This document shows, one piece after another, positions 21,452 through 29,497 of a stretch of DNA of 40,962 nt. The stretch comes from a virus. The position numbers and the translations under genes are program-made. The stretch lies in the IMG/VR virus record IMGVR_UViG_3300030117_000349, positions 1 through 40,962 of that record, one strand, 5' to 3'. Below the pieces are notes generated by a model that was not told the DNA's origin, ran no database searches, and saw only the letters and a list, made by a program, of their open reading frames with translations. Numbering within the stretch: position 1 is the first letter of the stretch; each line of letters begins with the position of its first letter.

Positions 21452-22521
21452 CCAAAGCAGCAGAATTAGCAAAGATGGGTGAAGTCCTAACCAATAGTCA
21501 GATTGGTGGGCGAAGGAATATGATTATTAATGGTGCTATGAGTGTTGCAAAGAGAGGAACAAGTCAGGCAAGTATTACATCAACTGGCTACTACACCATA
21601 GACAGATGGCAAGTAGTAAATACTAATGGTGGTACATGGACAATGAGCCAAGATACAGATGTGCCAACTGGTGAAGGTTTTGCAAACTCATTAAAGATGG
21701 ATTGCACAACTGCCGATACAAGTCTTGGTGCGTCAGACCATTTATATGTAAGGACAAAACTTGAATCACAAGATTGCCAAAACATGAAAAAAGGCACATC
21801 AAATGCAGAAAAAGTTACTCTTAGATTTTGGGTTAAATCAAGTAAAACAGGAACACACATTGTAGAACTTTTAGATAATGACAATAGTAGATTTGTTTCT
21901 TTAGCCTACACAATATCTTCTGCTGATACTTGGGAAAATCACACATTAACATTTCCTGCTGATACAACAGGAGCTTTTGCAGATGACAATGGTGTTGGTT
22001 TAGGTATTCATTGGTATATGGCAGCAGGGTCAACATACACAAGTGGCACTTTAGGAACTACTTGGAATACTACTCAAGCAAATAGAGCAGTAGGACAAGT
22101 TAATGTAGCAGATAGCACAGACAATAATTGGTATTTAACTGGAGTACAACTAGAAGTAGGCGAACAAGCCACACCATTTGAGCATAGGTCATTTGGGGAA
22201 GAACTAAAATTGTGTCAAAGATATTTTAAAAGAATAGAAGTAGGAAATAATACAAGAATTAGCACTTCTGCATATGCAGACACAACAACAAGAGCAAGAT
22301 TTGTAATTCATCATGACCCAGAAATGAGACAAGCACCGACTCTTACAGAGGTTAATGTTGATTTAGATGGACAAGATTTATCAGCTATCGCCACTGCTGG
22401 GTCAAATGATTTGAGTGAAGCTATAATTACTAGAAGTTCTGGCTCACATTCAGTTAATGATATTATACAAGTTCATACTAGTAGTAATACAGCAACATTA
22501 GACTTTGATTCGGAGCTTTAA
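21448..22521 (+). CDS. Large tail fibre / receptor-binding protein with CBM-like region
   Basis: A 357-residue protein: a short N-terminal helix (TKAAELAKMGEVLTNSQIG), then GRRNMIINGAMSVAKRGTSQ, the hallmark of phage fibres with a galactose-binding-like carbohydrate-binding fold (TIDRWQVVNTNGGTWTMSQD, LRFWVKSSKTGTHIVELLD, then WYLTGVQLEVGEQATPFEHR), and a C-terminal EELKLCQRYFKRIEVG followed by a variable beta region. The EVGxxATPFEHRxFxEELxLCQRYF stretch is widespread in marine phage fibres. It is the last gene of the coupled chain that begins at 19778 and probably carries the main sugar-binding surface. Confidence 0.75.
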   Translation: MTKAAELAKMGEVLTNSQIGGRRNMIINGAMSVAKRGTSQASITSTGYYTIDRWQVVNTNGGTWTMSQDTDVPTGEGFANSLKMDCTTADTSLGASDHLYVRTKLESQDCQNMKKGTSNAEKVTLRFWVKSSKTGTHIVELLDNDNSRFVSLAYTISSADTWENHTLTFPADTTGAFADDNGVGLGIHWYMAAGSTYTSGTLGTTWNTTQANRAVGQVNVADSTDNNWYLTGVQLEVGEQATPFEHRSFGEELKLCQRYFKRIEVGNNTRISTSAYADTTTRARFVIHHDPEMRQAPTLTEVNVDLDGQDLSAIATAGSNDLSEAIITRSSGSHSVNDIIQVHTSSNTATLDFDSEL

Positions 22522-22522
22522 A

Positions 22523-22690
22523 ATGGAAATATCTAACGCAAAATATTATAAGGATAAAGATAAAATTATATGTATTACTTGCACTATAGACGGAAAAAAC
22601 TCAGCAGTGCCACTAGACCCTAAAAACAGACACTACCAAGCAATCCAAGAATGGGTCAAGGAAGGCAACAAGATAGAGGATGCCGATTAA
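22523..22690 (+). CDS. Small conserved fibre-region protein
   Basis: A 55-residue protein; the ATG at 22523 has GGAG (22512-22515) upstream in the last codons of the fibre gene. It reads MEISNAKYYKDKDKIICIT, CTIDGKNSAVPLDPKNRHYQ and ends IQEWVKEGNKIEDAD. This small fold (a beta hairpin plus a helix, with DG..S.VPLDP.NRHY) is common beside marine phage fibre genes. Function unknown; perhaps a small tail or fibre accessory. Confidence 0.65.
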   Translation: MEISNAKYYKDKDKIICITCTIDGKNSAVPLDPKNRHYQAIQEWVKEGNKIEDAD

Positions 22691-23172
22691 TGTTGGGTGC
22701 GTCTACATTTGCTGAACACTCAATAGCAAATCAAGGCGTTTTATTTTTTGATAGTGCCACCATGAGTGGTATATCATCCAAGACATCTGTAGGTGTTGGA
22801 ATACTTGCTGGTATAGCCAGTATGGATGGAAACTTTACCCAAAGCTCAAATGGTATTTATATAACGGCTGGTGCAAATGCAGATATAAGCTCGAACTTTG
22901 TTCAGACAACGACAAATATTAAACTTGTAAATGAAGCAACGCAGTCTTCTGCATTTATATTTAGTTTGTCTAGTGCAGCAATAGAAATAGCTCTTGGTGC
23001 TTCTACACAAGAATTGAGTTTTACAAAATCAACATCTGGAGATATACTATATGTAGCAGTAACAACAGATGCCACAACAGAAACATATACAGAAATAACA
23101 CCAAGTGGCACTGAAACATGGACAGAGATAACACCATCAGGTGCAGAGACTTGGACAGAAATAGAAGCGTGA
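22690..23172 (+). CDS. Fibre-region protein with C-terminal TEITPSG repeats
   Basis: A 160-residue protein; ATG at 22690 overlaps the upstream stop. It begins MLGASTFAEHSIANQGVLFF, has a beta-rich body, and ends in imperfect 11-residue repeats ETYTEITPSGT, ETWTEITPSGA and ETWTEIEA. The GxxTFAExxI start and the ETWTEITPSG repeats are both typical of marine phage structural proteins. The Trp/Thr-rich repeats probably form an extended or polyproline-like tail that contacts a neighbour. Confidence 0.65.
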   Translation: MLGASTFAEHSIANQGVLFFDSATMSGISSKTSVGVGILAGIASMDGNFTQSSNGIYITAGANADISSNFVQTTTNIKLVNEATQSSAFIFSLSSAAIEIALGASTQELSFTKSTSGDILYVAVTTDATTETYTEITPSGTETWTEITPSGAETWTEIEA

Positions 23173-23179
23173 GGTAAGC

Positions 23180-24064
23180 ATGGCAAGTACATATACATCA
23201 AACATAGGGGTTGAAAAGATAGGTGCTGGTGAACAAGCTGGTACATGGGGTACAACTACCAACAACAACCTAGATATAATAGACAGAGCCATTAATGGTG
23301 TAGGAGCTATAACCTTATCTGGTACAAGTCACACATTAACAACTAGTGATGGCACATTATCAGAAGGTGGTAATAAAGTTCTTGTATTAGGGGGATCTCC
23401 GTCTGGTACAAACACAATTACTATATCTCCAAACGATCAAGATAAAATGTATTTTGTTCATAACAACTCTGGTCAAACAGCGACATTCACACAAGGTAGT
23501 GGTGGTAATGTATCTATTCCAGATGGAGCTAAAGGTCTTATATTTGCAGATGGTGCAGGGTCGGGTGCTAAAGTAACTGATCTATTAGATGGCTTTGCTT
23601 TTGGTGGTACAAAAATTACATCTACTGCGGCAGAAATAAATCTTATGGATGGTGGCACAAGTGCTGGAACAACCGCAGTTGCAGATGGAGATGGTATTGT
23701 AACCAACGATGGTGGTACAATGAGACAAACCACTGCCGCTACCTTCTCTACATATTTCAATGCTAACCTTGTAACAGTGCCTAGTGCTATAACATCTTCA
23801 TCAGCCACGCTTACACCATCTTCTGCACAATCTATATATCAAAAGGTTGATACATCCAGTAATAACGTAGCTTTAACTTTAGCGATAGGCAGTTTGGCGA
23901 TAGGTCAGTATATAATTGTGGATAAGACAAGTTCATCTAATACATTAACTTTAAGTTATCCATCTAACTCACAAGGTGTAAGTCTTGGTAGTTCGGCATC
24001 TTTTGCAATAGCGATAAATCAAAATGGAAGTATATTTACTTTTGTAGAGTCAATTAAATATTAG
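23180..24064 (+). CDS. Tail fibre protein
   Basis: A 294-residue protein whose N-terminus (STYTSNIGVEKIGAGEQAGT, then WGTTTNNNLDIIDRAINGVG) is the classic opening of many phage tail fibres. It continues with repeated short strands (FVHNNSGQTATFTQGSGGNV, GFAFGGTKITSTAAEINLMD, then GGTSAGTTAVADGDGIVT) and ends in IAINQNGSIFTFVESIKY. A GAGGTAA Shine-Dalgarno lies 3 nt before the ATG. It has no S74 domain of its own. Confidence 0.78.
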   Translation: MASTYTSNIGVEKIGAGEQAGTWGTTTNNNLDIIDRAINGVGAITLSGTSHTLTTSDGTLSEGGNKVLVLGGSPSGTNTITISPNDQDKMYFVHNNSGQTATFTQGSGGNVSIPDGAKGLIFADGAGSGAKVTDLLDGFAFGGTKITSTAAEINLMDGGTSAGTTAVADGDGIVTNDGGTMRQTTAATFSTYFNANLVTVPSAITSSSATLTPSSAQSIYQKVDTSSNNVALTLAIGSLAIGQYIIVDKTSSSNTLTLSYPSNSQGVSLGSSASFAIAINQNGSIFTFVESIKY

Positions 24065-24071
24065 GTGATAT

Positions 24072-25130
24072 ATGACAATACCATTTATGCCAAACGTAGG
24101 ATTTACTGAAGTAAGTTCAGCAGGAAGTTTAAATGATAAAGCAGGTACTAAAACTAAGTTACCAATACAGTTCTTTAGATTAACAGATAATATATCTGGT
24201 AATTTAAGTCTTAGTGATGATTCTGCACACAAAAAAATAATACTAGATACAAATGGAAATAATATTACTAACTCTTCTGGATCACCTTTGACAACCAACT
24301 CAAGCACTACATTGGAGTTGAAAGGTAGTGGTAATATACAATCTACTTTAAAAACTTTTACTGCTTCAGACAGTTCAACAGGTCACACAGGCACAACTAC
24401 TTTTAGCAATAGCGATAGTTCAACTCTAGTGGTTTCAACATCTACGACAGATACTACAACAACAGCTTCTCTTGATAGAAATTTTGTAGATGGAGGATCT
24501 TCTTTTGGTAATAATGTTCCTGTGGCATATGTTAGTTGGAACGATTCTGATGTTCCTGCTGCTTTTCAAAATGCTGACTCATCTTTAAATGGTGGTGGTA
24601 ATTTTACTTCTGGTACTTTGTTTTTGGGAGCTACTAATACATCCGTTAGTTCTGCACCCTCTGGAGCCACAATTAGTATACCTCGGAGTTGTGGATCAAC
24701 CACAAGTATAATTAATGCAGGTATTTCGTCATATGTTGGTAGTACACCTGCCTTTTATCAAAATTGTGCATCAGGTAATCCTTATCAATTTATTTATTGG
24801 AGGCAAGGCGAGACTGGAGTATCAGGAAGTTTAAGAATATGGATAAGGCTACCATCAACTCAAGACAATAGAGTATTAACTTTTACAAATAATTTAGCAA
24901 TATCATGTGTGCTATCTGGTGCAGACCCCTATGATGGTGTTACAGTTAGTGCAGGATCAACAGCAGTGGTCACAAGATCAGATTCTACAGATGGTTCTTT
25001 TAATGTTACTGGAACAATATCTGGTAGCGATGGCAGTAGTCAACCTTATGCTTTGGCTGTTGTTAATAGTGGTACTGGTAGTATTAATACCAGTGCTTAT
25101 ACTGGAACTTTATCAGCGAGTGCTTTATAA
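24072..25130 (+). CDS. Fibre/structural protein, Ser/Thr/Asn-rich
   Basis: A 352-residue protein with low charge and high Ser/Thr/Asn/Gly. The first 30 residues (FMPNVGFTEVSSAGSLND) are followed by strands (FFRLTDNISGNLSLSDDSAH), a Thr-rich stretch (STSTTDTTTTASLDRNF), and a region with NVPVAYVSWNDSDVPAAFQN, paired cysteines and YRQGETGVSGSLRIWIRLP-like sequence (YWRQGETGVSGSLRIWIRL). No family is recognised. It lies between a fibre gene and the large tail protein and starts after AGGTGAT. Probably another fibre or a tail-plug component. Confidence 0.62.
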   Translation: MTIPFMPNVGFTEVSSAGSLNDKAGTKTKLPIQFFRLTDNISGNLSLSDDSAHKKIILDTNGNNITNSSGSPLTTNSSTTLELKGSGNIQSTLKTFTASDSSTGHTGTTTFSNSDSSTLVVSTSTTDTTTTASLDRNFVDGGSSFGNNVPVAYVSWNDSDVPAAFQNADSSLNGGGNFTSGTLFLGATNTSVSSAPSGATISIPRSCGSTTSIINAGISSYVGSTPAFYQNCASGNPYQFIYWRQGETGVSGSLRIWIRLPSTQDNRVLTFTNNLAISCVLSGADPYDGVTVSAGSTAVVTRSDSTDGSFNVTGTISGSDGSSQPYALAVVNSGTGSINTSAYTGTLSASAL

Positions 25131-27271
25131 TGCCTATGACAGCTTTAAAATTTAAACCTGGTATTGTATCTGACATTACATCTTATAGTAATGAAGGTGG
25201 GTTTGTTGATGGTGACAAAGTAAGATTTAGATTTGGTTTTCCAGAAAAATTTGGTGGTTGGGAGAAATATAGTCCTAATCAATATCTAGGTAGTGCTAGA
25301 AGATTGCATAACTGGGTAGCTCTTGATGGTTCTGATTTCATGGGTGTTGGCACACATCTTAAATACTACATAGAAGAGGGTCAGACGTTCAATGACATTA
25401 CACCGATTAGAAACACCACAGGTGCAGGTGATATAACTTTTGCCGCCACAAATGGATCAACAACAATAACAGTCACCGATCCAGCACATGGTGCTAATGA
25501 AAAAGACTTTGTAACATTTTCTGGTGCGGCAACTTTAGGTGGCACGATTACAGCTACAATACTTAATGCAGAGTTTCAGATTGTATCTATCATAAGCTCT
25601 AATGCCTACACAATTACATCAAGTGTGGCAGCCAATTCATCTGATACTGGCAATGGTGGTGGCAGTGTTGTAGGTGCATATCAAATAAATGTTGGACTTG
25701 ATAACACAGTTGGTGGAACTGGTTGGGGTGCTGGACAATGGAGTGGTACAACATCTGGTGCTTTGGCAACACAACTTAATGAAGCATTAGATGATAGCGA
25801 AACTGATGTAGATGTAGATGATGAAACTGGCATGAACACAGCAAATGACGTGATCCTTGTAGATAACGAACTGATGCTTGTATCAGCAACTTCTGATGAC
25901 AATACAATGACTGTAACTCGTGGACATAGTGGAACAACTGCAACTACACACGCAGATAATACACTTGTAAGATTAGCAGTTGGTAATGCAGATTCTGCTA
26001 ATGACTTTGTAGGGTGGGGTAATGCCGCAAGTGTTACTGTTCCTGGAGCACAGATTAGATTATGGTCACATGATAATTTTGGAGAAGATTTAATCATCAA
26101 CGCAAGAGATGGTGGTATATTTTATTGGGATAAAACAAATGGTTTAGGCAACAGAGCAATAGAACTTAGTGCGACAAGCACATATTCTGGAGAAACCAGT
26201 GTGCCCACAATAGCAAAACAAGTTCTTGTATCAGACCAAGACAGACATGTTATCGTGTTTGGTTGTGATGGATTGGGTGCAAATTCATCTGCCACACAAG
26301 GAGATGGTGTGCAAGATCCTTTGTTAATACGTTTCTCATCACAAGAAAATCCAGTGGATTTCTTTCCAACTGCTACAAATACAGCAGGTGATTTAAGATT
26401 AGGTGGTGGATCTACCTTCGTACAAGCTGTTGAAACAAAACAACAGATATTAGTCTTCACTAACAAAACACTACACGCTATGAAGTTTATAGGTCCACCA
26501 TTTACTTTTGGTCTGCAAGAACTATCCAAGAACATAACTATAATGAGTTCGTTTTCGGCCATAGCTGTTGAAGATGCAGTTTATTGGATGGGTGTTGATA
26601 CTTTTTATGTTTATGGAGGCGGTCAAACAATACAACTGCCATGCACTGTAAAAGATAAAGTATTTTTAGATTTTAATTTTGAAGAGCGTGATAAGGTTCA
26701 TGTAGGTTTAAACTCTGAATTTGGTGAGATATTGTGGTTCTATCCATCTTCCGCTGGAACAGAGATTGATAAGTATGTTGCATATAACTATATTGAAAAA
26801 CTTTGGTATTACGGCACACTTGTAAGACAGGCGTGGTTAGATAGAGGTATAAGAAACTTACCACAAGCAACTGGCAATCAGTATCTTTATAACCATGAAG
26901 TAGGATTTGATGATGATGGATCTGCTATGACATCGTTTATTGAATCATCAGCAATTGATATAGGTGATGGCGATAAGTTTGTGTCATTAAAGCAAGTTAT
27001 ACCTGATATTACATTTAATGGATCTACAAGTGTTAATCCTGATGTATCATTTACTATGAAATCAAGAAACAATCCTGGTGCTAACTTTAATCAAACTACA
27101 GAAAACACAACACAAAGATCTGCAACCACACCAGTGGAGCAATTTACACAAAAGTTAGATTATCGTTTACGAGGAAGGTCTTTTGCTTTAAGGATAGATT
27201 CCACATCACTAGGAACAAAGTATAAATTAGGCACACCAAGGGTTGATGTGCGAGAGGATGGTAGACGCTAA
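25130..27271 (+). CDS. Large tail protein, nozzle/hub-like (T7 gp12 / P22 gp10 role)
   Basis: A 713-residue protein. N-terminal MTALKFKPGIVSDITSYSNE, then GGFVDGDKVRFRFGFPEKFG and VGTHLKYYIEEG, is typical of the large tail proteins of marine short-tailed phages. Residues about 108-180 carry an inserted domain (TTITVTDPAHGANEKDFVTF) shared with the protein at 13600-14091, then a DETGMNTANDVILVDNELML region. The second half is propeller-like (FGLQELSKNITIMSSFSAIA, VYWMGVDTFYVYGGG, IEKLWYYGTLVRQAWLDRG) and the C-terminus contains FTMKSRNNPGANFN and LRGRSFALRIDS. It probably forms the lower tail tube. The assignment to gp12 or gp10 rests on size and position. Confidence 0.68.
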   Translation: MPMTALKFKPGIVSDITSYSNEGGFVDGDKVRFRFGFPEKFGGWEKYSPNQYLGSARRLHNWVALDGSDFMGVGTHLKYYIEEGQTFNDITPIRNTTGAGDITFAATNGSTTITVTDPAHGANEKDFVTFSGAATLGGTITATILNAEFQIVSIISSNAYTITSSVAANSSDTGNGGGSVVGAYQINVGLDNTVGGTGWGAGQWSGTTSGALATQLNEALDDSETDVDVDDETGMNTANDVILVDNELMLVSATSDDNTMTVTRGHSGTTATTHADNTLVRLAVGNADSANDFVGWGNAASVTVPGAQIRLWSHDNFGEDLIINARDGGIFYWDKTNGLGNRAIELSATSTYSGETSVPTIAKQVLVSDQDRHVIVFGCDGLGANSSATQGDGVQDPLLIRFSSQENPVDFFPTATNTAGDLRLGGGSTFVQAVETKQQILVFTNKTLHAMKFIGPPFTFGLQELSKNITIMSSFSAIAVEDAVYWMGVDTFYVYGGGQTIQLPCTVKDKVFLDFNFEERDKVHVGLNSEFGEILWFYPSSAGTEIDKYVAYNYIEKLWYYGTLVRQAWLDRGIRNLPQATGNQYLYNHEVGFDDDGSAMTSFIESSAIDIGDGDKFVSLKQVIPDITFNGSTSVNPDVSFTMKSRNNPGANFNQTTENTTQRSATTPVEQFTQKLDYRLRGRSFALRIDSTSLGTKYKLGTPRVDVREDGRR

Positions 27272-27660
27272 TGCTTATAACCAGTATTCCTCAATATATT
27301 CAAGGTATTACAAATGCAAAGGTAGATTTAACTACAACAAATCTAACAACTTTGTTTACAGTTCCTAGTGATGCCGATTTCAACGCAGCGGTAGTAAGTT
27401 CTATACTAGTTGCTGAAGATAGCGGAAATGCTGATACAATCACAGTCCAACTAGTAAGTGGCAGTGACACATTTATATTATTTAAAGTAAAAGCAGTAGG
27501 AGCTAATACAACTGTAGAATTGCTTACAAGAGATTTGATATTGCAAAGTGGTGAGATATTGAAAGTACAAGCCGCAACAGCAAATAGATTGCATGTTGTA
27601 GCTAGTATTCAAGAGTTATCTAAAACAAGGGTAACAACAAGTGCGTTGTCAAGAATTTAA
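27271..27660 (+). CDS. Small beta-rich virion protein
   Basis: A 129-residue protein: LITSIPQYIQGITNAKVDLT, then TLFTVPSDADFNAAVVSSIL, DTITVQLVSGSDTFILFKVK, NTTVELLTRDLILQSGEIL and HVVASIQELSKTRVTTS. It resembles the small jelly-roll-like protein at 15912 in its strand pattern (LEVGxSLELL/GEILKVQA). The start overlaps the stop of the large tail protein. No known function. It is followed by 43 bp with no clear terminator or promoter. Confidence 0.62.
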   Translation: MLITSIPQYIQGITNAKVDLTTTNLTTLFTVPSDADFNAAVVSSILVAEDSGNADTITVQLVSGSDTFILFKVKAVGANTTVELLTRDLILQSGEILKVQAATANRLHVVASIQELSKTRVTTSALSRI

Positions 27661-27703
27661 AAGGCGTATAGACGAATTTGTTAAAATAAGATAAGGTAAC
27701 AAT

Positions 27704-28558
27704 ATGAGTTTAGGTAGATTTTTAAAAAAAATAGCTCCAATAGCTTTAACTGCCGTTGCAGGACCTGCCGTAGGACAAGGATTGGGTGCCTTGTTTGGAC
27801 CTGCTGCACAAACTGCTTTGGCGAACAATCCATTTTTAGTTAGAGCTGGACTTGGATTTGTAGGATCAAAAGCTTCTGGTCGTAAAAGTAAAGATGCTCT
27901 AAGAGATGCTTTAATATCTGGTGCAGTTGGTACAGCATTAGATAGTTTTACTGGACCCGAAAATGTTGCTTCAGATGTTGCAAAATTTAGAGCAACACCA
28001 AAAGATCAAAAACTACCTTTTGCCATGACAAGAAGCGAACAAACTATTGGTGGTGGAGCATCACCAATAAGTGGTAAACCTCCTATTGAACAAGCAAAAG
28101 ATGCAATACAAGGTGTTAGCCCTAAAACATTTAGTGGAGAGTTATTAAGAGCAGCTGGAGTTGCAGACGATAATTTATTTGCAAAATTATTAAATACAAG
28201 GCTTGGTGAGGGGTTGACTGCAGGTTTAATAGCACAATTATTAGCTGGTGATGATGATGAAGAAAGACCTCGTGAGTTTGAGCAAAGACCATTTGGCTTT
28301 GGTGGGCCTGGAGGTCAACTTGGCAGTATAAGATTTGCAGCAGATGGTGGCTTAAGTGATCCTATGAGTTTTCCAAGACGTAATGGTGGTATAGATCCAT
28401 CAGAGGGTTCTGGAACAAAAGATGACGTACCTGCTATGTTGATGGCGGGTGAGTTTGTTTTGACAAAGGATGCAGTAAAAGGGTTAGGTGATGGAAACCA
28501 AAGAAAGGGAATACAAAGAGCCTATGATATGATGGATAAACTAGAGGCGAGGGCGTAA
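27704..28558 (+). CDS. Probable internal virion protein with DDVPAMLMAGEFV motif
   Basis: A 284-residue protein: a basic start (SLGRFLKKIAPIAL) leading into a hydrophobic Ala/Gly stretch (AVAGPAVGQGLGALFGPAA), a second one (AGLGFVG, LISGAVGTAL), a polar centre, a helix (LGEGLTAGLIAQLLAGDDDE), and the C-terminal motif GTKDDVPAMLMAGEFVLTKD followed by AVKGLGDGN. This last motif is widespread at the C-terminus of marine phage virion proteins. AADGGLSD and RRNGGID are further glycine-pair motifs. AAGGTAA precedes the ATG. Amphipathic and hydrophobic content suits a protein that leaves the head with the DNA. Confidence 0.62.
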   Translation: MSLGRFLKKIAPIALTAVAGPAVGQGLGALFGPAAQTALANNPFLVRAGLGFVGSKASGRKSKDALRDALISGAVGTALDSFTGPENVASDVAKFRATPKDQKLPFAMTRSEQTIGGGASPISGKPPIEQAKDAIQGVSPKTFSGELLRAAGVADDNLFAKLLNTRLGEGLTAGLIAQLLAGDDDEERPREFEQRPFGFGGPGGQLGSIRFAADGGLSDPMSFPRRNGGIDPSEGSGTKDDVPAMLMAGEFVLTKDAVKGLGDGNQRKGIQRAYDMMDKLEARA

Positions 28559-29496
28559 TGGCAAACGGCACAGTTACATATGAAAATATACAGAGATTAC
28601 CACCTTTTCTTGAAGGTTTGCAAAAAAGACTATTGCAGACAGGATTTGGTGTATTTGATGGCGAAGATCAAACTACCCCAGGCTTATTAGATAAACCGCT
28701 AGGTTTACCAGGAATACAGATTGCTGGTGCAGATCCCTTAACAACAAGGGCAGCAGAGTTAGGCGAACAAATGGTTGGCACTTCAAGGCCTTTTCTTGAG
28801 GGTGCTAGAGATCAAGCTTTAGCTGGACAACAAGCAATTACAAGTGGTCTTGCCTTCTTGCAACCAGATAGCATACAAAAATTTCAAAATCCTTTTCAAC
28901 AACAAGTAATTGATGTTGCATTGAATGAATTAGACAGACAAGCAGCACAACAAAGATCAAGAGCTGATGCCGCAGCCGTTGGTGCTGGTGCGTTTGGTGG
29001 ATCAAGACAAGGTGTGCAAAGAGCAGAAGCAGATAGAGGATTACAACAAGTAAAAGCAGACACATTATCAAAGTTGTTGGCAAGTGGCTTTGGACAAGCA
29101 CTAAAAGCCTCACAAGAGGCAGGTAGATTATCGGGTGGTCTTGGACAAGCCTTTGGTACTTTAGCAGGCACAACAAGTGATGTAGGGCGTTTGCAACAAG
29201 CATTGGGTCAAGCAGATATATCTCAATTAACACAATTAGGTGCTTTGAGGCAAAGACAACAACAAGCAGAGCTAGACGCTCAAAGAGCGAATTTACTACA
29301 ACAAGCACAAGAGCCTTTTACTAGATTGCAATTAGGACAAAACTTGCTACAAGGTATGCCTAGTGCAAGTATTCCGTCAACATTTACACAAGCTACACAA
29401 CCTGCTGCTAATCCGTTTTTACAAGGAATAGGTGCTTACACTACACTATCACAGATAGCACCATTCAGTGGTGGTCCTACAGCGAACAGAGGATAA
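28558..29496 (+). CDS. Probable internal virion / ejection protein, Gln/Ala-rich
   Basis: A 312-residue protein with MANGTVTYENIQRLPPFLEG at the start and a long helical Gln/Ala/Arg body (LNELDRQAAQQRSRADAAAV, GAGAFGGSRQGVQRAEADRG, then QLGALRQRQQQAELDAQRAN). Such mostly helical, Ala/Gln-rich proteins between tail and lysozyme genes correspond by position to T7 gp14/gp15-type ejection proteins. The GAFGGSRQ motif is known to me from marine phage virion proteins. The start overlaps the upstream stop (TAATG); the next gene begins 1 nt after the stop. Confidence 0.65.
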   Translation: MANGTVTYENIQRLPPFLEGLQKRLLQTGFGVFDGEDQTTPGLLDKPLGLPGIQIAGADPLTTRAAELGEQMVGTSRPFLEGARDQALAGQQAITSGLAFLQPDSIQKFQNPFQQQVIDVALNELDRQAAQQRSRADAAAVGAGAFGGSRQGVQRAEADRGLQQVKADTLSKLLASGFGQALKASQEAGRLSGGLGQAFGTLAGTTSDVGRLQQALGQADISQLTQLGALRQRQQQAELDAQRANLLQQAQEPFTRLQLGQNLLQGMPSASIPSTFTQATQPAANPFLQGIGAYTTLSQIAPFSGGPTANRG

Positions 29497-29497
29497 G

